Positions 18,914 through 27,574 of a stretch of 64,000 nt of DNA are shown here, piece after piece. Every line of letters starts with the position of its first letter. The stretch's first letter is position 1. Position numbers and translations under genes: made by a program. The notes below the pieces were generated by a model, which did not search any database, was not told the origin of the DNA, and saw only the letters and a list, made by a program, of their open reading frames with translations. The stretch comes from Phormidium tenue FACHB-886. GTDB lineage: Bacteria > Cyanobacteriota > Cyanobacteriia > Elainellales > Elainellaceae. The stretch spans positions 167,723 to 231,722 of the forward strand of contig NZ_JACXWX010000008.1 of assembly GCF_014764505.1 (NCBI RefSeq), written 5' to 3'.

Positions 18914-20206
18914 ATGCGCGTTGCTTACCTGACGGGCGAGTATCCCAGAGCGACCGATACTTTTATTCAGCGCGAGGTAATGACTCTGCGCGACAAAGGC
19001 GTTGAAGTCCACACCTTCTCGATCCGTAAGACGGGCGAAGAGCACATTGTGGGAGCTGAACAACGGGCAGAGCGCGATCGCACTTTCTATATCTTGCCTG
19101 CCGCCAAACCCCTGCCGCTGCTGCTGGCACACCTTAGCCTCTTCCTCAGTTCTCCCCAGCGCTATTGGCAAGCCCTTAAGCTGGCGTGGGAGACGCATCA
19201 GCCTGGGCTGCGCGGCACGTTCTATCAAATCTTTTACTTTGCGGAAGCGGGCATCCTGGCGCACCAGATTAAACAGCGGCAAGTACAGCATTTGCACAAT
19301 CACTTCGGTGATTCTAGCTGCTCGGTGGCAATGCTGGCGGCAGCATTGGGTGGCTTTAGCTTCAGCTTCACGATGCACGGACCCTACATCTTCTTTGAGC
19401 CACACCGCTGGCGGCTCGATGAAAAACTGAAGCGATCGCTGTTTACTAGCTGCATCAGCCACTTTTGCCGTAGCCAGGGCATGATTTTCGCGCCTGCAGA
19501 ACGCTGGAACCGCATGCACATTGTGCATTGCGGCATTGGCCCAGAGCTTTATAGCCTCAAAACGCACAGCGATCCGGGGCGGCGGCTCCTCTATGTCGGG
19601 CGGCTGGCAGATGTGAAGGGACTGCCGATCCTGCTGGAGAGCTTAGCAACCGTGAAGCGATCGCATCCCGATATTGAGCTAACGGTGGTGGGAGATGGAC
19701 CCGATCGCACTAAGCTAGAAGCCATGACCGCGCAGCTTGGACTGAGTGAAAACGTTAAATATGTTGGCTACCAATCTCAAGCCAGCGTCCGCGAATTCAT
19801 GCAGCAAACAGACATGTTTGTGATGTCTAGCTTTGCCGAAGGGGTTCCTGTGGTGCTGATGGAGGCGATGGCAGCGGGCGTTCCCGTGATCGCCACACAG
19901 ATTGCTGGTATCAGCGAGCTGGTGGAAAACGGGGTGAACGGCTATCTAGTTCCGGCAGGTGACACAGCCACGCTTGCCGATCGCATTGAAAGCCTGTTAA
20001 CCAGCGCTGAGTTTCGGGCAAAGCTGGGCGCAGCAGGGCGATCTAAGGTAGAGCAGGAGTTTAATATCCACCAGGAAGTGGAGCGGCTCTATCAGATCAT
20101 GAAGGCATCTCTGGAGGGCAAGGCTGTGGCAATTCGTCCTACTTTGGAGGAGACTGCTTCACATCAGGCTGAGCCACTTGCATTGAGTGAAACCGTCCTG
20201 CGCTAA
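18914..20206 (+). CDS. GT4 glycosyltransferase (exopolysaccharide, WcaL-like)
   Basis: A GT-B glycosyltransferase of 430 residues beginning MRVAYLTGEYPRATDTFIQR, the opening typical of colanic-acid/exopolysaccharide GT4 enzymes. Further features are HNHFGDSSCSVAMLAA, FTMHGPYIFFEPHRW (acceptor side), LLYVGRLADVKGLPILLE and VVGDGPDRTKLE, and the E-x7-E donor site in SSFAEGVPVVLMEAMAAGVPV. AGGAG lies eight bases upstream of the ATG. It closes the GT2-epimerase-GT4 operon and is followed by a strong terminator. The donor sugar is not determinable. Confidence 0.88.
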   Translation: MRVAYLTGEYPRATDTFIQREVMTLRDKGVEVHTFSIRKTGEEHIVGAEQRAERDRTFYILPAAKPLPLLLAHLSLFLSSPQRYWQALKLAWETHQPGLRGTFYQIFYFAEAGILAHQIKQRQVQHLHNHFGDSSCSVAMLAAALGGFSFSFTMHGPYIFFEPHRWRLDEKLKRSLFTSCISHFCRSQGMIFAPAERWNRMHIVHCGIGPELYSLKTHSDPGRRLLYVGRLADVKGLPILLESLATVKRSHPDIELTVVGDGPDRTKLEAMTAQLGLSENVKYVGYQSQASVREFMQQTDMFVMSSFAEGVPVVLMEAMAAGVPVIATQIAGISELVENGVNGYLVPAGDTATLADRIESLLTSAEFRAKLGAAGRSKVEQEFNIHQEVERLYQIMKASLEGKAVAIRPTLEETASHQAEPLALSETVLR

Positions 20207-20224
20207 CCTGCCCTGCTCTGACAG

Positions 20225-20253
20225 AAGGGAGGGTGCCGAGCACCCTCCCTTTT
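20225..20253 (+). terminator. Rho-independent terminator of the GT2-epimerase-GT4 operon
   Basis: A GC-rich perfect stem (20227-20236 with 20240-20249, loop CGA) is flanked by AA and TTTT, giving a classical intrinsic terminator 20 bases after the GT4 stop. It also separates this operon from the convergent pheS. Confidence 0.9.
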
Positions 20254-20275
20254 AAGCTTTGTTAGGCTAGCTGCC

Positions 20276-21280
20276 CTAGAATTGGCGCAAGAACCGCAGA
20301 TCGCTTTTGTATAAGTCTCGAATATCGGTGAGCTGGTGCAGCACCATCGCGAAGCGCTCTACGCCCAGCCCTGCCGCAAAGCCTGTGTAAACCTCCGGGT
20401 CATAGCCCACGTTTTTTAGCACGTTGGGATCGACCATGCCGCAGCCCATCACCTCTAGCCAGCGACCCTGCCACATTACGTCTACTTCCGCCGAAGGCTC
20501 TGTGAAGGGGAAGAAGCTGGGACGAAAGCGAATTTCAATCTCCCCGAACATGGCTTCCAGGAATACCTTCAAGGTGCCGCGCAGGTCCGAAAAAGTCAGC
20601 CCTTCATCGATCGCCAAGATTTCAAGCTGGTGGAAGATGGCTGCATGCGTTGCATCTACTGTATCCCGCCGGGCACAGCGACCGGGTGCTACGACGCGAA
20701 TCGGCGGTTCGTTGGTTTCCATGTAGTGAATCTGCACGGAAGAAGTATGCGTCCGTAGCAAGTTGCCATCGGGCAGATAGAAGGTATCTGCCATGTCCCG
20801 GGCGGGGTGATCGGGGGGCGTATTCAGCGCCTCGAAGTTGTAGTAGTCCGTTTCCATCTCCGGGCCTTGCGCTACCGTGTAGCCCAATCCCACAAAGATA
20901 TCGACCATGCGATCGATGGTGCTGGAGATAGGGTGGGCGTGACCCTGCGGACGAAACACACCCGGCATCGTCACATCGATCGCTTCTGCCTCAAGCTGTG
21001 CTTCGATTTGGGCAGCCTGCAGCGCTGTTTTTTTCTGATCTAGCACCGTTTGCAGCGCCTCTTTAACCTCGTTAGCCGCTGCCCCAATTCGAGGCCGCTC
21101 TGAGGCATCTAGCTTGCCCATGCCGCCCAGAATTTGGGAGAGGCTGCCTTTTTTACCCAAATATTGGATCCGAAGCTGCTCTAGCGCATCGAGGCTAGAT
21201 ACTCCGTTGATCGCCGCTGCTCCATCTTGGCGCAGGGCGGTGAGTTGGGCTTCTAGGTCGCTCAGCTGTGTCGTGGTCAT
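20276..21280 (-). CDS. pheS: Phenylalanyl-tRNA synthetase alpha subunit
   Basis: The 334-residue alpha subunit has an N-terminal coiled-coil tRNA arm (residues 1-90), class II motif 1 around [22 protein letters not shown], motif 2 with [17 protein letters not shown], and motif 3 [14 protein letters not shown] near the C-terminus. It works as an alpha2-beta2 enzyme with PheT, which is not in this window; separation of pheS and pheT is common in cyanobacteria. The length and motif order are those of the bacterial family. It is convergent with the GT4 operon and divergent from the coiled-coil/TPR gene. Confidence 0.96.
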   Translation of the reverse strand: MTTTQLSDLEAQLTALRQDGAAAINGVSSLDALEQLRIQYLGKKGSLSQILGGMGKLDASERPRIGAAANEVKEALQTVLDQKKTALQAAQIEAQLEAEAIDVTMPGVFRPQGHAHPISSTIDRMVDIFVGLGYTVAQGPEMETDYYNFEALNTPPDHPARDMADTFYLPDGNLLRTHTSSVQIHYMETNEPPIRVVAPGRCARRDTVDATHAAIFHQLEILAIDEGLTFSDLRGTLKVFLEAMFGEIEIRFRPSFFPFTEPSAEVDVMWQGRWLEVMGCGMVDPNVLKNVGYDPEVYTGFAAGLGVERFAMVLHQLTDIRDLYKSDLRFLRQF

Positions 21281-21567
21281 GGGTTCAGTCTGTGGAATTG
21301 CATCAAGGGGAAACTTGCCACCCTTATATTACTTCCAGTGTAGGGGGTGCGTCGGCTTTTTCGCGTTGACAGGGACGGTTATTGCCCGATCGCTTCCTGC
21401 CTTGATCCGCCATAATTTTAACTACCGGGGCGAGTCCTTTAAGGGTAGGCTTTGCTGTGGGGGATGCACTTGTCCACTCCTCGCAGCAAAATCATGTAAG
21501 TCCTGACGCCGTTCCGCAAAGCAACCGATCATAATAAAGAATGCCTGAGATTGACAGGGAGAACAGA

Positions 21568-24495
21568 ATGAATCGCCAAAATCCACAGCTTGCCTGGCTT
21601 ACGCGAAGTGGCGCAGTAAGTAGCGCAGTGCTGTCGGCGTTCCTATTATCTGCAAGCCTGCTGTCTACAGGCACCACAAGCGCTGCCAGCGCCCAGACGC
21701 TGCGGTTAAGTCAAATCGCAGCGGACTCTGTCGCTCAAGTGCCTACTGCCCAGCTCTCCAATATTGAACGCCAAGAGCTAGAGCAACTGCGCGATCTCAG
21801 GCAGACCACGACGCTGTTCAATGTAATGCTGGGCGTGCTGGCGCTGCTGCTGGCAACTGCGATCGTTGGGCTGTATCTGCTGCGGCGATCGGTAGTTCGG
21901 GAGGTGTCAGAGATTGTCCGCTCCCACCTGAAGGAATTGGGCGATCTGCAGGGGCAGATTGACAGCGCCAAACAAGACATTAAAAAGCTGCTGCGAGACT
22001 ACGAAGACTATGCCGACGATTTGGGCAAAGATGCCGAATCTTTCCAGCAAGACATCGTAGAAAAGCGCGGCAGACTGTCTACCCTGCTGGCGGACCTAAC
22101 GCAGCGTCAGCAAGATACCAGCGCCCTGCTAGCAACCCATCTAGACACCGCCAAGCAAAAGCTCGATCGCCAGCAGGCAGAATTTGCCGCCCAGCTTGCC
22201 GACCTAGAAGGCGTTGCCCAATCTGAAAAAGACAAAGCCTTAGTTGCCCTGCGGCGATCGGGTGAAGAGTTTGCTGCTCGGCTCTCAGAACTGCAGGCAA
22301 ACGCCGTTCAGCAGAAAGAAACCACCTACCAGCGGCTAGGACAGCTGCGATCAGAGCTTGCCCCTTACCTAGAAGGCTTGCAGCAGGAAGCGCTGACCCA
22401 AACGCAGCAATACAAAGACAACCTGCTGATGCGGCTCCAGCAGCAAGAAGCCGACTTTACCGCCGAGCTGTCTGATATTTTGACTGCCGCCGCCGACCGC
22501 CGCGATCGGGCCTTTACCACCCTAGAAACCCTCAGAGCCGATCTGCTGAACGAGCTATCGCAGGCACAAACCGAGCTGCAAACCCAGCGCGATGGCATTC
22601 GTCAGACGCTAGAACAGCTTGTTGCTGAGTTTGCAAACGATCGATCGCAGCTGCAAACGGAAACGCAGGCACAGCGCGACGAATTTCGCCAAGGCTTGCG
22701 CCGACTTAGCGACGAATTTTCGATTCAGCGCAGCGAGCTGCAAACAGATACCGATCGGCAAAAAGCCGATCTGCGCCAAGCCGTTCAGCAAATGAGCATT
22801 GAGTTTAGTGCGCGGATGGCAGAGCTGCAGGCAGACTTGCAGACCCAGAAAGAAGCAATTCGGCAAAATCTGGTGAAGCTAGATGGCGACTACAAAGCGC
22901 AGCAAGCCGAACTGCAAACCGTGGCGCAAGCCAAAAAATCGGATTTCGATCGGCTGATGCGCCAGCTCGAAACGGAAATTGCCGCCGAACGGGCCCGTCT
23001 GCAAGCCGATGCCTTAGCCAAACAAGGTGAACTGCAGCAGGCGCTCGATCGTCTAAATGCTGACTTTACCGCTCAGCGATCGACGCTCCAAACCGATGCC
23101 CAAGCCAAACAAGCCGAACTGCAGCAGGTGATCGCCCAGCTCCAAGAAGGCTTTGCCGCCCAGCTCACCGAGCTGCAAACCAGCGGCAAAGAGCGTCGGG
23201 ATGCCGTCCTCAAGAGCTTGGAGAGAACCGAAGCCGATCTGGTGGCACAGCTCACCACCCTCAAAGGAGATATCCAGGCACAGCGGGAGAAAATTCGGCA
23301 GAATCTGGAGAAGCTGGAAGGACGCTTTGCCGCTCAGCTAGAGCAAATCCAGTCGGGAGCCGAATCGCAACAGCAGGTGACGCTGCAAAATCTCCAGCAG
23401 CTCGAACGCGATACTGCCAACCAGCTCGCTGCGTTGCAAGCCCAAGCGCAAACCCAAAAAGACCAGATCATGGAGCGCTTGGCAGATGTAACGCCCAAAT
23501 ACGTGGCGGATTCCTTCATCGTTGCCACCCAGCAGCGGATCGACAGTCTATCCCAGCAGCTAGAGGTTCTGAAAGCCGCCCAGCCAGAGCTGTTCTTTAC
23601 CCCAGATGACTACATCCAGCAGGCAGACACGCTATTTGCCGCTGAACGCTACGAAGAAGCTTTAGAACCCTACGACAAAGCGATCGCCCTGCAGCCCAAC
23701 AATGCAGCCCTCTGGCTCAATCGCGCAATCGCCCTGGAAGAGCTAAACCGCAGCGAGGCCGCCCTCACCGACTTCGATCGGGTTTTGCGGCTTCAGCCTG
23801 ACAATGCAATTGCCTGGTATCACCAGGGTCTGGTGCTGAGAGACCTAAAGCAGTACGACGGGGCAATTGCTTCCTTCGACAAAGCCGTACAGCTTCAGCC
23901 AGACGATCACAAAGCCTGGCTGAATCGTGGCATCACGCTGGGACGGCTCAAGCAGCCGGATGACGCGATCGCCGCCTTTGACAAAGCACTAGAGCTAAAG
24001 CCCGACTACCATGAGGCTTGGGTAAATCGCGGCGTAATGCTGGGCACGCTGCAGCGCCCCGAAGAAGCTTTTGCTGCCTTCGACAAAGCCACTGAAACTG
24101 ACCCAGAAAACGCGACGGCATGGCTGAATCGCGGCTTGTCGCTGCTGGAGCTAGAGCGCTACGAAGATGCGATCGCCTCGTTTGACAGAGCTACTCAGCT
24201 CAAACCTGATTCGCCTAAGACATGGGACAGCCGCGGCTATGCGCTGCTGCAGCTGGGGCGCAACCAAGACGCGATCCCCAGCTTCAACCGCGCCCTCCAG
24301 GTTAAACCAGACTACGCCAGCGCCTATTACAACCGCGCTACCTGTTACGTCACGCAGGGTGAAGTCAATCTGGCGCTAGAAGATTTGCAAAAGGCGATCG
24401 ATCTCAACCCAAGATATCGCCGTGAGGCAATGGCAGATCCTAGTTTTGATGAGCTGAAGCGGGACAATTGGTTTCAAGAGATGACGGAGCCATAG
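21568..24495 (+). CDS. Membrane-anchored coiled-coil repeat and TPR protein
   Basis: A protein of about 975 residues in four parts. First is a signal-peptide-like segment ending near TSAASA. Second is a membrane helix (LFNVMLGVLALLLATAIVGLYLL, about residues 86-108) followed by RR, which suggests the rest is cytoplasmic. Third is a helical coiled coil of about 500 residues, of which 22228-23457 encodes fourteen consecutive 29-residue repeats (consensus like RDxIRQxLxxLxxEFxAQxxELQTxxQAQ) broken only by one four-residue insertion. Fourth are about eight TPR units (23620-24420; repeated AWLNRGxxLxxLxRYEDAIASFDKA). The start at 21568 has AGGGAG six bases upstream, against 21541. TPR and coiled-coil parts suggest a scaffold role; the function is unknown. 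Confidence 0.85.
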   Translation: MNRQNPQLAWLTRSGAVSSAVLSAFLLSASLLSTGTTSAASAQTLRLSQIAADSVAQVPTAQLSNIERQELEQLRDLRQTTTLFNVMLGVLALLLATAIVGLYLLRRSVVREVSEIVRSHLKELGDLQGQIDSAKQDIKKLLRDYEDYADDLGKDAESFQQDIVEKRGRLSTLLADLTQRQQDTSALLATHLDTAKQKLDRQQAEFAAQLADLEGVAQSEKDKALVALRRSGEEFAARLSELQANAVQQKETTYQRLGQLRSELAPYLEGLQQEALTQTQQYKDNLLMRLQQQEADFTAELSDILTAAADRRDRAFTTLETLRADLLNELSQAQTELQTQRDGIRQTLEQLVAEFANDRSQLQTETQAQRDEFRQGLRRLSDEFSIQRSELQTDTDRQKADLRQAVQQMSIEFSARMAELQADLQTQKEAIRQNLVKLDGDYKAQQAELQTVAQAKKSDFDRLMRQLETEIAAERARLQADALAKQGELQQALDRLNADFTAQRSTLQTDAQAKQAELQQVIAQLQEGFAAQLTELQTSGKERRDAVLKSLERTEADLVAQLTTLKGDIQAQREKIRQNLEKLEGRFAAQLEQIQSGAESQQQVTLQNLQQLERDTANQLAALQAQAQTQKDQIMERLADVTPKYVADSFIVATQQRIDSLSQQLEVLKAAQPELFFTPDDYIQQADTLFAAERYEEALEPYDKAIALQPNNAALWLNRAIALEELNRSEAALTDFDRVLRLQPDNAIAWYHQGLVLRDLKQYDGAIASFDKAVQLQPDDHKAWLNRGITLGRLKQPDDAIAAFDKALELKPDYHEAWVNRGVMLGTLQRPEEAFAAFDKATETDPENATAWLNRGLSLLELERYEDAIASFDRATQLKPDSPKTWDSRGYALLQLGRNQDAIPSFNRALQVKPDYASAYYNRATCYVTQGEVNLALEDLQKAIDLNPRYRREAMADPSFDELKRDNWFQEMTEP
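22228..23457 (+). repeat. Fourteen 87-base coding repeats (29-residue coiled coil)
   Basis: The stretch divides exactly into fourteen units of 29 codons plus one four-codon insertion before the third unit (410 codons). Units start with a basic-acidic pair (KD, KE, RD, RE) and carry a central acidic-Phe/aromatic-Ala-x-x position followed by ELQ. The units differ in DNA sequence, so the array is old and not a recent expansion. Confidence 0.8.
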
Positions 24496-24541
24496 TTTAG
24501 CAGCTACAGCAGGTTGGATTCACCAGACGTAGGGCAGTTCT

Positions 24542-25195
24542 CTAAAGCTGCATCCCCGTCAGGAGCTGCTCGATTAACTCTTTAACAAATCCCCCTTCTA
24601 AGGGCGCATGCTTGAGCAGCAGGCGATACCAGATCGCCCCATAGAGCAGATCGATCGCCACTTCTAAATCCAAATTCTGCCGCAGTTCACCGCGTTCAAT
24701 TCCGCGTTGCAAAATAGTTTGAGTGGCAGAGCGGCGGCTGGCAATGAACTGATTCCGGAAGGCTTCTGCCAATTTTGGCTCGTGCTGCGCTTCGGCAATC
24801 AACCCCGCAACAACCATCCCAGCAGTAGAGGTGAGGCGATCGCAGACCTGCTGCAGCAGCAGGAGCAGATCGGCTCGCACAGAGCCGGTATCTGGGGTAG
24901 AGACAAGCTTGGTGGCTTGGGCGGTATAGGCTTCCAGAATCACATCCGCTTTAGACGACCACCAGCGGTAAATGGTTTGCTTGCCAACGCTCGCCCTGGC
25001 CGCAATCGCCTCGATCGTCACGCCGGCATAGCCTTTCTCTTCCAACAGCTCAACGGCTGCCGTCAAGATAGCTTGATGCGATTTTGGGCAGCGCCGCCGA
25101 CATGGCGCTTTGCCTGAACTATTCCGAGTGTTGTTAGGCTGAGCCAATCGAGCAGAAGTGCCATCTACCGCAGCAGCTTGCGATTCTTGTGTCAT
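24542..25195 (-). CDS. TetR family transcriptional regulator
   Basis: A regulator of about 217 residues. After a 45-residue variable basic leader, the TetR helix-turn-helix is clear: AILTAAVELLEEKGYAGVTIEAIAARASVGKQTIYRWWSSKADVI, where the recognition helix ends in TIYRWW. The rest is a helical ligand domain with a TetR_C-like end. It is divergent from a glutathione-transferase/SDR/quinone-reductase operon, and two palindromic sites sit between them, so it probably represses both itself and that operon until a reactive compound binds. I chose the ATG at 25195; an ATG at 25213 is also in frame. Neither has a clear ribosome site. Confidence 0.87.
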   Translation of the reverse strand: MTQESQAAAVDGTSARLAQPNNTRNSSGKAPCRRRCPKSHQAILTAAVELLEEKGYAGVTIEAIAARASVGKQTIYRWWSSKADVILEAYTAQATKLVSTPDTGSVRADLLLLLQQVCDRLTSTAGMVVAGLIAEAQHEPKLAEAFRNQFIASRRSATQTILQRGIERGELRQNLDLEVAIDLLYGAIWYRLLLKHAPLEGGFVKELIEQLLTGMQL

Positions 25196-25218
25196 ACAGC
25201 ATTTAAGGTGCATTCTAA

Positions 25219-25224
25219 ATTATA
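25219..25224 (-). promoter_or_regulatory. tetR -10 element
   Basis: A consensus TATAAT reads on the minus strand 24 bases before the tetR start at 25195. The -35 region is weak (TAGACG at 25242-25247, 17-base spacing), and operator 1 covers the spacer. Confidence 0.6.
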
Positions 25225-25227
25225 GAT

Positions 25228-25246
25228 AAGACGTTGCGTCTCGTCT
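25228..25246. promoter_or_regulatory. TetR operator site 1
   Basis: An AAGACG...CGTCT palindrome with core TTGCGT, lying between the -35 and -10 of the tetR promoter. It is the partner of the site at 25257-25276: outer arms are identical and the core is inverted. Confidence 0.6.
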
Positions 25247-25251
25247 AGCAG

Positions 25252-25280
25252 TTGACAAGACGCAACGTCTCGTCTTATTT
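25252..25280 (+). promoter_or_regulatory. Promoter of the GST operon with TetR operator site 2
   Basis: TTGACA (25252-25257) and TTATTT (25275-25280) are 17 bases apart. The second AAGACG-N8-CGTCTT palindrome (25257-25276) fills the space between them, so a bound repressor would block RNA polymerase. Confidence 0.65.
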
Positions 25281-25328
25281 TGGGAGCTATGCCGTGGAAG
25301 CAGGGCAACACAAGCAAAGGAAACAGCC

Positions 25329-26030
25329 ATGATCGATCTGTATTACTGGACGACCCCTAATGGTCACAAGATCACGATGTTTTTGGAAGAAGCAGAGCTG
25401 CCCTACAACATCATCCCTATCAACATTGGGACGGGCGATCAGTTTAAGCCAGAGTTTCTAAAAATTGCGCCAAACAATCGAATTCCGGCAATTGTTGACC
25501 AAGCCCCTGCGGATGGCGGCGCTCCAGTCCCGATCTTTGAGTCTGGTGCAATTTTGCTATACCTGGCAGAAAAAACCGGCAAGCTAATTCCACCCGATTT
25601 GCGCGAACGGGTAGAAGTGCTGCAGTGGCTGTTTTGGCAGATGGCGGGTTTAGGACCCATGGCAGGACAGAACCACCACTTCAGCGTCTATGCGCCTGAA
25701 AAGATTCCCTATGCGATCGATCGCTATGTCAACGAAACAGGGCGGCTCTATGCTGTGCTGGATAAGCGGTTGAGTGATCGTCCCTATGTGGCTGGCGATG
25801 CCTACTCCATTGCTGATATTGCTATCTATCCCTGGATTGTGTCTCATCAAAATCAGAAGCAAGACCTCAATCAGTTCCCACATCTAAAACCCTGGTTTGA
25901 ATCGATCCAGGCACGTCCGGCAACCGTTCGCGCTTACGCCAAAGCCGAAGAATTTAAGAATCAGGCGATTAGCGTGGAGCAGTCTCGCTCAGTGCTATTC
26001 AACCAGTCGGCAAACACGGTCAAGCGTTGA
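25329..26030 (+). CDS. Glutathione S-transferase family protein (YfcG/Ure2p-like)
   Basis: This 233-residue protein starts MIDLYYWTTPNGHKITMFLEEAELPYNI, the thioredoxin-fold opening of the bacterial YfcG-like class with the active-site TPNG segment. It then has NRIPAIVD (cis-Pro) and FESGAILLYLAEK (glutathione gamma-glutamyl binding by Glu-Ser), and an all-helical C-terminal domain (LSDRPYVAGDAYSIADIAIYPW). It probably conjugates or reduces electrophiles or disulfides with glutathione. AGGAAA lies six bases upstream. It is the first gene of the run controlled by the divergent TetR. Confidence 0.9.
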   Translation: MIDLYYWTTPNGHKITMFLEEAELPYNIIPINIGTGDQFKPEFLKIAPNNRIPAIVDQAPADGGAPVPIFESGAILLYLAEKTGKLIPPDLRERVEVLQWLFWQMAGLGPMAGQNHHFSVYAPEKIPYAIDRYVNETGRLYAVLDKRLSDRPYVAGDAYSIADIAIYPWIVSHQNQKQDLNQFPHLKPWFESIQARPATVRAYAKAEEFKNQAISVEQSRSVLFNQSANTVKR

Positions 26031-26049
26031 GACGAGAGAAACCCTACGG

Positions 26050-26083
26050 CTAACCCGTGAGTACAGCTAACCTATGAGTACTA
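26050..26083 (+). repeat. Degenerate 17-base tandem duplication over the SDR start
   Basis: CTAACCCGTGAGTACAG (26050-26066) is followed by a copy with four changes (26067-26083). The second copy contains the ATG of the SDR gene; the first contains a GTG that would open a six-codon frame whose TGA overlaps that ATG. Confidence 0.55.
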
Positions 26084-26763
26084 AAATTGCGCTGGTAACT
26101 GGAGCCAATAAAGGCATTGGCTTTGCGATCGTTCAAGGATTGCTTAGTAAAGAATTTGAAGTAATTTTGGCAGCGCGATCGCTAGACAGGGCAAAGGCAG
26201 CAGCCGAGAAACTAAATGGTTCAGTGCGTGTAGTGCAGCTTGATGTCACTGATGATCACAGTATTCAGCAGGCAGTACAGCAGCTGAGTCAGGAGATCGA
26301 TCATCTGGATGTTTTGATTAATAACGCAGGCATCTACCCTGATCAGGATGTCAATATCCTGACGGTTTCCCGTGAGCTGCTAGAGCTGACTATGAACACG
26401 AATACATTTGGAGCAATTCGGGTTACGCAAGCCTTCCTGCCGTTGCTCAAACAAGCCAGTGAGGCACGGGTGATCAACGTTTCTAGTGGCTATGGCGAAA
26501 TCAATAGTTTATCGGCAGATGTGCCGAGCTATTGTCTTTCTAAGCTGGCGTTAAACGGAGCCACGATTATGCTGGCAGAGGCGCTGCAGGGCAGTGCTGC
26601 AGTGTATGCCATGTGTCCGGGCTGGGTGCGAACAGATATGGGCGGAACAAATGCCTCTCGATCGCCTGAAAAAGGGGCAGACACAGCCGTCTGGCTAGCA
26701 ACCGAAGCCCCCATCCGCCAAACGGGTAAGTTCTTCCGCGATCGCAAAGAGATCTCCTACTAA
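26074..26763 (+). CDS. Short-chain dehydrogenase/reductase
   Basis: A classical SDR of 229 residues with the NAD(P) site TGANKGIGFAIVQG, the NNAG strand (LINNAGIYPD), a Ser in NVSSGYGE and the catalytic Tyr-x3-Lys in SYCLSKLALNG (about residue 150), then CPGWVRTDMGG. The first-strand Arg (ARS) suggests NADPH. Similar cyanobacterial and plant enzymes are carbonyl reductases, which would fit a detoxification operon with the upstream GST and downstream quinone reductase; that role is inference. The start lies inside a 17-base duplication. Confidence 0.88.
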   Translation: MSTKIALVTGANKGIGFAIVQGLLSKEFEVILAARSLDRAKAAAEKLNGSVRVVQLDVTDDHSIQQAVQQLSQEIDHLDVLINNAGIYPDQDVNILTVSRELLELTMNTNTFGAIRVTQAFLPLLKQASEARVINVSSGYGEINSLSADVPSYCLSKLALNGATIMLAEALQGSAAVYAMCPGWVRTDMGGTNASRSPEKGADTAVWLATEAPIRQTGKFFRDRKEISY

Positions 26764-26823
26764 AATTTTCGCAGCACCGCAGCTTATACAGGAACGAGAA
26801 ATCAATCGCAACAACCAAAATTT

Positions 26824-27570
26824 ATGTCATCTCTCAAAGATAAAGTAGTGATCGTCACGGGAGCTTCTTCAGGTATCGGAGAAGCCACAGCGATTGCGTT
26901 AGCTCAGCAAGGCGCAAAAGTAGCCATCGTAGCACGACGGAGCGATCGCTTAGAGGCTCTAGCGCAGCGGATCCAGGGCAACGGGGGTGAGGTGCTGAGT
27001 GTCGCAGCAGATGTAGCTGATGAAGCGCAAGTCCGCAATTTTGTTAGCCAAACAAAATCACGCTGGGGTCAGGTAGATATTCTGATCAACAATGCAGGCG
27101 TAATGCTGCTGGGAATGATTGACGGAGCCAATACGGAAGATTGGCGACGCATGATGAATATTAACGTGCTGGGCTTAATGTATGCGACTCATGCAGTTTT
27201 ACCGCTGATGAAAGCGCAGGGACAAGGACACATCGTTAATATTTCTTCAGTGGCAGGCCGGGTGGCTAATGCGGGAAGCGGCGTATACAACGCGAGCAAA
27301 TGGGCTGTAAATGCCTTCTCGGAAGCGCTGCGGAAGGAAGTATACCAAAATAATATCCGGGTGACGATCGTGGAACCCGGACTGGTTGCCACTGAGTTGC
27401 CTACTCACATCACGGATGCAGGCGCAAAAGAACGAGCGGCTGGCTTTTACGGCTCTCTGAAAAACCTGGACAGTGAGGATATTGCAGCCGCGATTGTCTA
27501 TGCCACTAGCCAGCCCCCCCACGTCAACGTTAACGAGATCCTGATTCGCCCAACTGAACAGGAGCGGTAG
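26824..27570 (+). CDS. Short-chain dehydrogenase/reductase (YdfG-like)
   Basis: A second SDR, 248 residues, of the classical type: TGASSGIGEATAIALAQQGAKVAIVARR (NADPH-type Arg pair), DILINNAGVMLLG, NISSVAGRV and YNASKWAVNAF with catalytic Tyr and Lys, then VEPGLVATELP. It resembles YdfG-type NADP-dependent 3-hydroxy acid dehydrogenases. It is only moderately similar to the SDR just upstream, so this is not a recent duplication. It lies 60 bases after that gene and four bases before the quinone reductase. Confidence 0.88.
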   Translation: MSSLKDKVVIVTGASSGIGEATAIALAQQGAKVAIVARRSDRLEALAQRIQGNGGEVLSVAADVADEAQVRNFVSQTKSRWGQVDILINNAGVMLLGMIDGANTEDWRRMMNINVLGLMYATHAVLPLMKAQGQGHIVNISSVAGRVANAGSGVYNASKWAVNAFSEALRKEVYQNNIRVTIVEPGLVATELPTHITDAGAKERAAGFYGSLKNLDSEDIAAAIVYATSQPPHVNVNEILIRPTEQER

Positions 27571-27574
27571 TCTT

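Noticed and set aside
18806..19567. Minus-strand frame opposite the GT4 gene
   Set aside because: The plus strand encodes clear GT4 motifs here; the antisense frame has no family features.
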